This document shows positions 1 through 5,598 of a DNA stretch of 10,606 bases, one piece after another; position 1 is the first letter of the stretch; every line of letters begins with the position of its first letter. Where the stretch lies: the NCBI GenBank assembly GCA_008501655.1, contig QQUK01000243.1:1-10606 (forward strand). The letters are read 5' to 3'. Origin of the DNA: Calditrichota bacterium (GTDB taxonomy: Bacteria > Zixibacteria > MSB-5A5 > GN15 > FEB-12). The position numbers were made by a program, and so were the translations under genes. The notes below the pieces were generated by a model that worked only from the letters and a program-made list of their open reading frames with translations, was not told the origin of the DNA and did not search any database.

Positions 1-807
1 AACCATTTTAATCAGAAGCGGACATGGACGGTATTTCGGGTCACCGAGACCATCATGCATGACTTCGAGAATGGCAAGACAGACATCAAGTCCGATAAAA
101 TCGGCAAGGGTCAATGGTCCCATCGGGTGCGCCATACCAAGTTTCATAACTTCGTCAATAGCTTCAGCAGTTCCGACACCTTCGAACAGAGCAAAAACAG
201 CTTCATTTATCATCGGCATGAGGATACGATTGGCAATAAAGCCGGGAAAATCGTTTACTTCGACCGGAATCTTTCCGAGCTTTTCGGAAAGTTCTTTGAT
301 TAAAGCAAAAGTTTCATCCGATGTTGCCATACCGCGAATCAGTTCGATAAGTTTCATCATCGGCACCGGATTCATGAAATGCATTCCGATAAACTGCTCC
401 GGACGTTTTGTTGCCGAGGCAAGTTTTGTAATCGGGAGTGATGATGTGTTTGAGGCGAAGATTGTAGAACTATCACAAATTGATTCAAGCTGTGTGAAAA
501 TTTTCAGTTTGATGTCGAGATTTTCTGAGACAGCTTCAACGACAAGTTGTGAATCTTTGGCGACGGATAAATCGGTTGATGTATTTATATTTCCGAGGGT
601 CGCATTTTTCTGATCCTCGGTGATTTTTTCTTTTTTGACAAAACGGTCAAGTGATTTGGAAATTGATTTGACGGCGTTGTCGAGAACATCCTGATTTAAA
701 TCTACTAAGTTTACTTTATATCCGAACGACGCAAAAACCTGGACAATGCCGTTTCCCATCGTACCGCCACCGATAATGGTGACATTTTTGATATCATTAA
801 CATTCAT
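1..807 (-). CDS. hbd: 3-hydroxybutyryl-CoA dehydrogenase (3' end cut by window edge)
   Basis: This cytoplasmic enzyme interconverts acetoacetyl-CoA and 3-hydroxybutyryl-CoA using NAD(P)H. I translated it by hand from the ATG at 807; 269 codons stay open to base 1. The family is usually about 280-290 residues, so only roughly 15-20 are missing. The N-terminus has the Rossmann motif GGGTMGNG (residues 13-20). The catalytic pair is H143 in MHFMNPVP and E155, twelve residues later. ASNTSS (118-123) and NDFPGFIANR (185-194) are family hallmarks, and the visible end GDPKYRPCPLL matches the usual C-terminal helix region. The gene starts 18 nt after the thiolase stop on the same strand and has only a weak ribosome site, so it is probably co-transcribed with the thiolase. 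The family is secure. Whether it serves beta-oxidation, butyrate or polyhydroxybutyrate metabolism is not shown here. Confidence 0.93.
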   Translation of the reverse strand, partial: MNVNDIKNVTIIGGGTMGNGIVQVFASFGYKVNLVDLNQDVLDNAVKSISKSLDRFVKKEKITEDQKNATLGNINTSTDLSVAKDSQLVVEAVSENLDIKLKIFTQLESICDSSTIFASNTSSLPITKLASATKRPEQFIGMHFMNPVPMMKLIELIRGMATSDETFALIKELSEKLGKIPVEVNDFPGFIANRILMPMINEAVFALFEGVGTAEAIDEVMKLGMAHPMGPLTLADFIGLDVCLAILEVMHDGLGDPKYRPCPLLIKMV

Positions 808-825
808 TATTACACCCGAACTTTC

Positions 826-2016
826 TTAACACAATTCAATTGCCAGAGCGACAGCGTTTCCACCACCAAGGCAAAGAGTTGCCATACCTGTTTTTAATCC
901 TCTGTCTTTTAAAGCATATATAAGGGTAGTCAAAATACGGGTACCGGAGGCACCGATAGGATGACCAAGAGCGATAGCACCACCGTTGACGTTTACGCGA
1001 TCCCAGTCCCAGCCGAGTTCGTTACCATCAGCGAGTGCCTGAGCGGCGAATGCTTCGTTTGCTTCGATAAGATCCCAATGGTTAATGTCGACATCCATCT
1101 TTTTCATAAGTTTCTGGACGGCGTAGATTGGCGCAAAGAACAAATCTTCCGGCGGAGTACCGGCGGTTGCGTAGTCGATGATTTTGGCAAGCGGTTTCAG
1201 ACCTTTGGATTCCATATATTCACCGGAAACTACGACTGAAGCGGAAGAACCGTCGTTAAGACCCGGAGCATTACCGGCTGTTACGGTACCGTCTTTTTCA
1301 AATGCCGGGCGGAGCTTGGCAAGTTTTTCAATTGAGATGCTTGGACGGAAGCCTTCATCTTTGTTGAATACAATCGGGTCGGCTTTGCGTTGGGGAACTT
1401 CTATCGGGAAAATTTCTGCATCAAATTTGTTAGCTGCCCATGCTTCGGTAGCTTTTCTGTGGGAGTTATAGGCAAACTCATCCTGCTGTTCGCGGGTGAT
1501 GTTTGCTTTCTGACGGGTGAGTTCCGCGGCGGAACCCATGTGGAAATTATTGAATGAATCCCAAAGTCCGTCTGAAATCATAATATCGGTCATTTTCTGA
1601 TGACCGAATTTCACACCGGTTTTGGCACCGTGCATGACCAGCGGTGTGTTTGACATTGATTCCATACCACCAGCGATGATAACATCGGCATCGCCTGCTT
1701 TGATTGACTGAGCGGCAAGCATAACTGCTTTGAGACCGGAACCGCATACTTTGTTGATAGTCATACAACCAGCTGTTGCCGGAGCACCACCATGAATGGC
1801 AGCCTGACGGGCTGGTGCCTGTCCGGAGCCGCCTTGAACGACATGGCCCATAATGACTTCTTCGATATCGTTGGCATCAACACCGGAACGTTTGATTGCT
1901 TCTTTAATAGCAAATGCTCCAAGCTGAGGAGCTGTGAATGAACCTAAACCGCCATGCAGGGTTCCGATTGCGGAACGGGTGGCGGATACTATGTATGCTT
2001 CGTTTTTCTTAGACAT
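826..2016 (-). CDS. Acetyl-CoA acetyltransferase (thiolase)
   Basis: This thiolase (396 residues, full family length) condenses two acetyl-CoA to acetoacetyl-CoA, or cleaves acetoacetyl-CoA, in the cytoplasm. The nucleophilic cysteine is C91 in NKVCGSG. The oxyanion-hole motif NEAF lies at 320-323, the GHPIGASG motif with H352 follows, and the second catalytic cysteine is C382 in CLGGGNA. The overall pattern (GGMESMSNTP, VQGGSGQAPARQ) is that of the biosynthetic/AtoB-type acetyl-CoA acetyltransferases rather than long-chain FadA, though chain-length preference is inferred. The start at 2016 is supported by a GGAGG 12 nt upstream (2029-2033, minus strand) and by the canonical N-terminus ending in SATRSAIG. 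It is the first gene of an operon with the dehydrogenase that follows. Its promoter lies in the divergent region shared with the outer-membrane protein operon. Confidence 0.95.
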   Translation of the reverse strand: MSKKNEAYIVSATRSAIGTLHGGLGSFTAPQLGAFAIKEAIKRSGVDANDIEEVIMGHVVQGGSGQAPARQAAIHGGAPATAGCMTINKVCGSGLKAVMLAAQSIKAGDADVIIAGGMESMSNTPLVMHGAKTGVKFGHQKMTDIMISDGLWDSFNNFHMGSAAELTRQKANITREQQDEFAYNSHRKATEAWAANKFDAEIFPIEVPQRKADPIVFNKDEGFRPSISIEKLAKLRPAFEKDGTVTAGNAPGLNDGSSASVVVSGEYMESKGLKPLAKIIDYATAGTPPEDLFFAPIYAVQKLMKKMDVDINHWDLIEANEAFAAQALADGNELGWDWDRVNVNGGAIALGHPIGASGTRILTTLIYALKDRGLKTGMATLCLGGGNAVALAIELC

Positions 2017-2028
2017 AAATTGGATAAA

Positions 2029-2033
2029 CCTCC
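2029..2033 (-). promoter_or_regulatory. Ribosome binding site of the thiolase gene
   Basis: GGAGG on the minus strand lies about 12 nt before the ATG at 2016. It supports that start and shows that the organism uses Shine-Dalgarno initiation. Confidence 0.6.
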
Positions 2034-2066
2034 AAATATTTAAATAGTATTCTGTTAGTAGTCATA

Positions 2067-2095
2067 TATATACAAGAAATAGAACATGAAATCAA
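2067..2095 (-). promoter_or_regulatory. Predicted sigma70-like promoter of the thiolase operon
   Basis: Read on the minus strand, a -35-like TTGATT (2095-2090) is followed after 17 nt by a -10-like TATATA (2072-2067). Transcription would start near 2060, giving a leader of about 44 nt that contains the GGAGG ribosome site. The spacing is ideal and the hexamers are close to consensus, but AT-rich sequence makes such matches easy to find. This is a prediction. Confidence 0.45.
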
Positions 2096-2110
2096 GTGAA
2101 TATGTTCACA
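2095..2110. promoter_or_regulatory. CRP/FNR-like palindromic operator between divergent promoters
   Basis: A perfect inverted repeat, GTGAA-TATG-TTCAC (2096-2109), sits between the two predicted promoters. Read as the CRP-type pattern TGTGA-N6-TCACA, it matches nine of ten positions (AGTGA on the left, TCACA on the right). Its centre is about 42 nt upstream of the predicted thiolase start, overlapping the -35 region, and about 70 nt upstream of the predicted start of the outer-membrane operon. These are typical class II and class I activator positions. The symmetry is seen directly; the regulator is inferred and not encoded in this window. Confidence 0.4.
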
Positions 2111-2137
2111 TAAATTGTCCGAATTCGCAGTATCAGA

Positions 2138-2166
2138 TTGACATATCCATGAGGACTGTATATATA
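2138..2166 (+). promoter_or_regulatory. Predicted strong sigma70-like promoter of the barrel operon
   Basis: A perfect -35 hexamer TTGACA (2138-2143) is followed after exactly 17 nt by TATATA (2161-2166). Transcription would begin near 2173, leaving a leader of about 45 nt with a strong ribosome site just before the ATG at 2218. It points towards the three-gene barrel operon. Confidence 0.55.
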
Positions 2167-2207
2167 GGAATCATCAATAATAGACAATTTGGGAGAATAT
2201 ATCCTTC

Positions 2208-2213
2208 GGAGGT
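2208..2213 (+). promoter_or_regulatory. Ribosome binding site deciding the 2218 start
   Basis: GGAGGT lies 4 nt before the ATG at 2218. It settles the start in favour of 2218 over an in-frame ATG at 2086. The upstream ATG would lie before the predicted promoter and would place an unlikely hydrophilic extension in front of a clean signal peptide. Confidence 0.75.
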
Positions 2214-2217
2214 AAAC

Positions 2218-2847
2218 ATGTTCAAATCAATCATCACATTCTTAATTATTATTATTTTGTCCGGGTCTGCTTATGCGGCAAAATCTGCAACAGATAAGGG
2301 TTGTAAAATAGTCAAAGTCAATGCATCAATACTTTATCAGGATGGTGATCTTTATGAGACAGGTGCTAAAGGGCAAACAACGATAAATTTAGCTCCCAGT
2401 TTTTTATTCTTTACGGGGAAAGGGGTCTATTTAGGACCTGAATTCCGTTATAACAGTTATCATAACAATACTTATGATTATTCTGAGATTGGAATCGGCC
2501 CGCAATTAGGATTTATTTTAAACCCCAAAACGGCACTCCAGCAAAATTCAAATTATTCGCTGTATTATTTAGCTTTTACCGCTCAATACTATCGGACGAC
2601 TTCTGAAGAGCAGTCGTATTATTATGACTATTATTATGGGTATTCATACCCTTATTCTTATGAAGTGGAAAGCAATACGATCTCATTGGGAACGACATTG
2701 GGGCTTTATAATATGGTAGCCACCCATTACGCTCTTGATATCAATTTTAAATTATCGGTTGAATTTAATAACAGAACCGGAAGTTCACAAGATGAAACCG
2801 GTTATTCCCTTTTAGTTGGATTTGGGTTAGCAGGGTTTTCATTTTAA
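2218..2847 (+). CDS. Predicted outer-membrane beta-barrel protein, Tyr-rich loop (first of three)
   Basis: This predicted exported protein of 209 residues is not recognised as a named protein. It starts with a Sec signal peptide: a lysine near the N-terminus, a hydrophobic stretch of Ile/Leu at 5-14, and a probable cleavage after SAYA at residue 20. The mature part alternates polar and hydrophobic residues in short stretches separated by Gly/Asn/Ser-rich turns, and it ends in GFSF. This fits a small, perhaps 8-10-stranded, outer-membrane barrel. Residues 134-148 are extraordinarily tyrosine-rich (10 of 15) and probably form an extracellular loop. The motif DGDLY (42-46) recurs as SGDLY in the next gene. 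It is the first gene of an operon, with a strong promoter and ribosome site and a 17-nt gap to the next gene. Its function (structural, adhesive or pore) cannot be told from the sequence. Confidence 0.75.
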   Translation: MFKSIITFLIIIILSGSAYAAKSATDKGCKIVKVNASILYQDGDLYETGAKGQTTINLAPSFLFFTGKGVYLGPEFRYNSYHNNTYDYSEIGIGPQLGFILNPKTALQQNSNYSLYYLAFTAQYYRTTSEEQSYYYDYYYGYSYPYSYEVESNTISLGTTLGLYNMVATHYALDINFKLSVEFNNRTGSSQDETGYSLLVGFGLAGFSF

Positions 2848-2864
2848 AGAGAAAGAGATCGTAA

Positions 2865-3392
2865 ATGAGAAAATATATTGTTTTAACAATACTTCTCTTA
2901 ACTTCAGCAACAATATTCGCCGGAGGAGCATTTGAAAGAAGAAGTCAGTCAGTCGGTGGGGGTGCATCATTTGTTTTTCAATCGGGTGATTTATACAACG
3001 ATTTTAGTTCGTTGTCTCTCAGTACAAAATATTCACGTGCTGTCAGCTATGGTACTTTTTTTGGAGGAATCGTTGAACTCAACTACTTAGATATTGGTTC
3101 TTATTCTTCCACAGACTATTTTTTTGGATTGATACTTGAAAAATATCTCAAATCATCAGAAAATAGTTCAAAAGCTTTCCCCTATTTAAAAACTACAGCA
3201 ATGATTGGGTCTATTTCTGAATCTACAGCATTTTCAGCTGGAATTCATCTTGGAATGGCGTTTATGATTTCAGATGCTATAGCGCTTGAAATCGGTGGTG
3301 TATATACTTATAACCACTTTAGCTATTCCGGGGAATCAGTTTCGGGAAACATCATTCAGGCAAATGCCGGGCTGACAACGTTCATATTTTAG
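2865..3392 (+). CDS. Predicted outer-membrane beta-barrel protein (second of three)
   Basis: This exported protein of 175 residues has no recognised name. The signal peptide is MRKY followed by a Val/Leu/Ile core, with probable cleavage after TIFA at residue 19. The mature protein is a run of amphipathic strands rich in Ser, Gly and Tyr and ends in FIF, the aromatic C-terminus favoured by the barrel-assembly machinery. SGDLYNDF near residue 40 parallels DGDLYE in the preceding gene and GGDAYRDA in the next, which suggests that the three are diverged paralogues. It lacks the Tyr-rich loop of its neighbours. The ribosome site is a weak purine run (AAAGAGA), and the gaps of 17 and 18 nt to its neighbours imply operon transcription and possibly translational coupling. 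The barrel class is likely; the function is unknown. Confidence 0.72.
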   Translation: MRKYIVLTILLLTSATIFAGGAFERRSQSVGGGASFVFQSGDLYNDFSSLSLSTKYSRAVSYGTFFGGIVELNYLDIGSYSSTDYFFGLILEKYLKSSENSSKAFPYLKTTAMIGSISESTAFSAGIHLGMAFMISDAIALEIGGVYTYNHFSYSGESVSGNIIQANAGLTTFIF

Positions 3393-3410
3393 GATAAACG
3401 GGAGAAAAAA

Positions 3411-4010
3411 ATGAAATTGTTTTATCTACTTTTAATAGTGCTACTCTTTACCACGAGTATTATAGCAGCTCAAAGCCCGTTTAAAGGGGGAAGTGTTTAT
3501 CTTACCGGTTCTACATCGTATTCAAGTTATGGTGGTGATGCTTATCGTGATGCAAAAATATATAGTTTCAACTCCCAATTGGGAATTTGTATCGCTCAAA
3601 ATCTGTTTATAAGTCCGGGTATTGCCTACACTCATATAACTCAACAAGCATACATCTATTACGGATTTAATGAATATAGACTTGAAGAAGTTTCTTCTTC
3701 AACCTGGTTAATTCAACCTACGCTCGAATACTATTTTGTCGGGGATAAGATAATCAAAAGAGGAATAAATGTTCCTTATATCTCTATAATAACAGCATTT
3801 AACGGTTCAGGAGATGAGCATATAAATCAGTATGGTGGCGGATTTGGAGTTCTCTATTTTGTGTCAGATCAAATTTCTATAGATTTTGCTATTCGATTCA
3901 CCCATGATGTCAGTGATCGGACATATTATAGTTATCCATACGGTTATGGAGATTCAAATTTATCCGGGAATACGTTACAATTCGGTTTTGGAGTAAAAGG
4001 ATTCCTATAG
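3411..4010 (+). CDS. Predicted outer-membrane beta-barrel protein, Tyr-rich loop (third of three)
   Basis: This exported protein of 199 residues has no recognised name. The signal peptide has a Leu/Ile/Val core (residues 3-19) with probable cleavage around IIAA|Q at 20. The mature chain shows alternating strands, Gly-rich turns and a C-terminal FGFGVKGFL. A second aromatic loop (residues 172-179) contains YSYPYGY, nearly the same as YSYPYSY in the first gene of the operon. A further Tyr-rich patch lies near residues 81-89. A GGGAGA-like ribosome site lies just upstream. It is the last gene of the operon and is followed by an intrinsic terminator 30 nt after its stop. The general small outer-membrane barrel fold (OMP_b-brl-like) is the best guess, and no specific ligand or activity can be assigned. 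Confidence 0.73.
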   Translation: MKLFYLLLIVLLFTTSIIAAQSPFKGGSVYLTGSTSYSSYGGDAYRDAKIYSFNSQLGICIAQNLFISPGIAYTHITQQAYIYYGFNEYRLEEVSSSTWLIQPTLEYYFVGDKIIKRGINVPYISIITAFNGSGDEHINQYGGGFGVLYFVSDQISIDFAIRFTHDVSDRTYYSYPYGYGDSNLSGNTLQFGFGVKGFL

Positions 4011-4039
4011 AAACAATGATTTGATATTATTTTAATTAT

Positions 4040-4064
4040 AACCCGTTTTTAAGCGGGTTTTTTT
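4040..4064 (+). terminator. Intrinsic terminator of the three-gene barrel operon
   Basis: AACCCG (4040-4045) pairs with CGGGTT (4054-4059) around an 8-nt loop, and a run of seven T starts inside the stem and extends to 4064. It lies 30 nt after the third barrel gene and separates that operon from the next barrel gene. Confidence 0.85.
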
Positions 4065-4067
4065 ATG

Positions 4068-4096
4068 TTGCAAAATGAAACAATTTCCGATAAAGT
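4068..4096 (+). promoter_or_regulatory. Possible promoter of the fourth barrel gene
   Basis: TTGCAA (4068-4073) and TAAAGT (4091-4096) are separated by 17 nt, directly after the terminator. The placement suits an independent transcript for the gene at 4149. The hexamers deviate moderately from consensus, so this is tentative. Confidence 0.3.
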
Positions 4097-4137
4097 ATTC
4101 CAAAATCAGACCGATAAATGGATTAATAAAACATAAC

Positions 4138-4143
4138 AAGGAG
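4138..4143 (+). promoter_or_regulatory. Ribosome binding site of the fourth barrel gene
   Basis: AAGGAG lies 5 nt before the ATG at 4149 and supports that start, which opens directly into a signal peptide. Confidence 0.7.
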
Positions 4144-4148
4144 TTGTA

Positions 4149-4703
4149 ATGAAAAAGATTCTTTTACTCGCAATTATCGTAATGGCTTTTGCATTCTCAG
4201 CATCAGCACAAGTACCTGCAAAACCGTTTAATATTTATGCTTCAGCCGGTTTAACATTGCCATCAGGTGATGCATCAGATTTTTATAAATCAGGCTTTCA
4301 TGGAAATGCTCAGCTTGGATTTAACTCTTTCCCTAAAGGTGAAATCCTTATCAACTTAGGTTATCACAAATTGAGCAGTGACTATGAAGGTGTTGAAGGT
4401 GGAGACCTTTCTGCGATTTTAGCAGGTGCTGATCTGAAATTAAATTTAGGTGTCCCGGCTGCTCCGATTTCTCCTTTTGTTTTTGCAGGTGCCGGTATTT
4501 CCACTCTCTCATGGTCCGATGAAACAGAAACTATCGGGACTGTTACAACGACATATACATACGATTCAGAAAACAAATTTTATTTTGAAGTCGGCGGTGG
4601 CGTTCAGTTTTCCCAGTTTTTTGTTAAAGTCCGTTATGTCAACATTTCTATTGACGATATGACATTAGCGATGCTTCCTCTTTCCGTCGGTGTTAAATTC
4701 TAA
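4149..4703 (+). CDS. Predicted outer-membrane beta-barrel protein (PFNIYASAGL family, copy 1)
   Basis: This exported barrel-like protein has 184 residues. The signal peptide runs MKKI, a hydrophobic core, then SASA with cleavage before Q21. The mature protein begins with KPFNIYASAGLTLPSGD, a typical first strand and turn of small outer-membrane barrels. Later come HGNAQLGFN, the inner-strand motif PFVFAGAGIS, FEVGGGVQF, and a last strand ending LSVGVKF with a terminal Phe. The same elements in the same order occur in the next gene, so the two are tandem paralogues of a different subfamily from the three genes upstream. It appears to be a single-gene transcription unit, with its own ribosome site and a bidirectional-looking hairpin terminator 25 nt after its stop. 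The substrate or role is not evident. Confidence 0.78.
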   Translation: MKKILLLAIIVMAFAFSASAQVPAKPFNIYASAGLTLPSGDASDFYKSGFHGNAQLGFNSFPKGEILINLGYHKLSSDYEGVEGGDLSAILAGADLKLNLGVPAAPISPFVFAGAGISTLSWSDETETIGTVTTTYTYDSENKFYFEVGGGVQFSQFFVKVRYVNISIDDMTLAMLPLSVGVKF

Positions 4704-4727
4704 ATTCAGTATTACATGCATCACAAT

Positions 4728-4758
4728 AAAAAAAACCGGAGTTCGCTCCGGTTTTTTT
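4728..4758. terminator. Intrinsic terminator with UUCG loop, A-tract and T-tract
   Basis: CCGGAG (4736-4741) and CTCCGG (4746-4751) form a stem closed by a UUCG tetraloop. Eight A precede it and seven T follow it, so it could act on either strand. It lies 25 nt after the fourth barrel gene, insulating it from the fifth. Confidence 0.88.
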
Positions 4759-4764
4759 GTGGCT

Positions 4765-4770
4765 TATAAT
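4765..4770 (+). promoter_or_regulatory. Possible -10 element upstream of the fifth barrel gene
   Basis: A perfect TATAAT follows the terminator hairpin and lies about 55 nt before the start at 4825. No good -35 hexamer is seen at the proper distance, because the terminator stem occupies that place. The call rests mainly on the need for a promoter after a terminator. Confidence 0.25.
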
Positions 4771-4824
4771 TAAGTAGATTTTTATCTTTTCTATTGAATA
4801 TGTTTCTATTTAAATGGAATTAAT

Positions 4825-5448
4825 ATGAAACGAATTTTAATACTCTTATCAATTTTGCTTCTCAGTAATACCTCTCTTAGAGGGCAGGATAAAGCACCGG
4901 CTAAAATCAAACCGTTCAACATATATGCATCAGCTGGTCTCAGCACTACTTCCGACCCGGAATGGCTGAAAGATTTTCACAAAGTCGGGTATCATCTGGA
5001 AGGTGCGGTTGGTTTTAATTTTCTTCCGGCAACACAACTTGTGTTTAAATACGGAATTAATAATGTTTCCAAGGATTTTGAATTTATAGAGGGAGCATCG
5101 GATTTTGTCGATGGCGGGAAACTAAAGATGCGGATGTATGGCATTGATGTCCGTTTTGCTCCCGGCCCACCGCTGATTCCTTTCCGTCCTTTTGTTTTTG
5201 CCGGGGTTGGATTATCCCGCATTACCGAGGATGATATTACTTATACCGGTCCGGCAGATCAATTAGCAGATTTTTATGATGGCGGTACGATTGATGACCA
5301 GTCAAAGTTATATGTAAATTTTGGCGGCGGGTTTGAATTCGGTTCGGGACCGATTAAGTTTTTTGCGCAGGTAAAGTATCTTCAGGTTAAAACCAAAGAG
5401 CAGGGTGAATTGAAGTTTGTACCGATTTCTTTTGGGGTGAAGTTTTAA
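4825..5448 (+). CDS. Predicted outer-membrane beta-barrel protein (PFNIYASAGL family, copy 2)
   Basis: This 207-residue exported protein is paralogous to the gene just upstream. It opens with MKRI, a Leu/Ile core and a probable cleavage near LRG|Q at residue 20. It repeats KPFNIYASAGL, DFHKVGYHLEGAVGFN, PFVFAGVGLS and NFGGGFEF, and ends in PISFGVKF with the terminal Phe preferred by outer-membrane barrels. Compared with its paralogue it carries longer connecting segments, notably an acidic one (roughly 145-165, with TGPADQLADFYDGG). No clear ribosome site precedes the ATG (only GGA about 6-8 nt upstream), unlike the paralogue, so its translation may be weaker or non-canonical. It lies convergent to the carboxylase operon. 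The function is unknown. Confidence 0.76.
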   Translation: MKRILILLSILLLSNTSLRGQDKAPAKIKPFNIYASAGLSTTSDPEWLKDFHKVGYHLEGAVGFNFLPATQLVFKYGINNVSKDFEFIEGASDFVDGGKLKMRMYGIDVRFAPGPPLIPFRPFVFAGVGLSRITEDDITYTGPADQLADFYDGGTIDDQSKLYVNFGGGFEFGSGPIKFFAQVKYLQVKTKEQGELKFVPISFGVKF

Positions 5449-5542
5449 GGATTCTAATAAGTTTGAATATCGGATGTCAAGACTTTCGACCTACTGACAC
5501 AACATGTCAACATCTGGATTGAATTTATCTAACAATTTGCAA

Positions 5543-5562
5543 GCGCGGTCACGTGACCGCGC
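5543..5562. repeat. Perfect 20-bp GC-rich palindrome (REP-like)
   Basis: The half-site GCGCGGTCAC is followed immediately by its exact reverse complement. It is the most GC-rich spot in an AT-rich 150-nt gap between convergent genes. No T-run follows on either strand, so it is not a textbook terminator. On the minus strand it is preceded by TGTAG, as in many interspersed palindromic repeats, but only one copy is in this window. It could form a hairpin limiting transcripts from both sides, bind a dimeric protein, or be a REP/MITE relic. Confidence 0.6.
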
Positions 5563-5598
5563 CTACAGAATTAAATTTATCTCATTTATAAAACATTA

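Noticed and set aside
59..613. Long plus-strand open frame across the left edge
   Set aside because: It lies antisense to the dehydrogenase, whose minus-strand translation shows all family motifs. The plus-strand frame has no recognisable domain.
2203..2212. Small hairpin CCT-TCGG-AGG that could hide the ribosome site of the first barrel gene
   Set aside because: Only three base pairs form and they do not extend on either side, so stable sequestration is unlikely.
2086..2217. In-frame upstream ATG that would extend the first barrel protein by 44 residues
   Set aside because: The extension is hydrophilic, overlaps the predicted promoter, has no ribosome site and would bury the signal peptide. 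The GGAGGT before 2218 decides the start.
4796..4804. GAATATGTT shared with the core of the CRP-like palindrome upstream of the fifth barrel gene
   Set aside because: The outer arms are not symmetric here (TTGAA against TTTCT), and it would lie in the leader just before the start. A 9-nt AT-rich match is easily due to chance.
2218..5448. Barrel island as a defence, phage or mobile-element cargo
   Set aside because: No integrase, transposase, terminal repeats, tRNA or phage gene accompanies the barrels. Local AT-richness alone does not show transfer.
5495..5509. TGACA-CAACA-TGTCA inverted repeat in the convergent gap
   Set aside because: Five-base arms around a 5-nt loop are too weak to call a terminator or operator without other copies.
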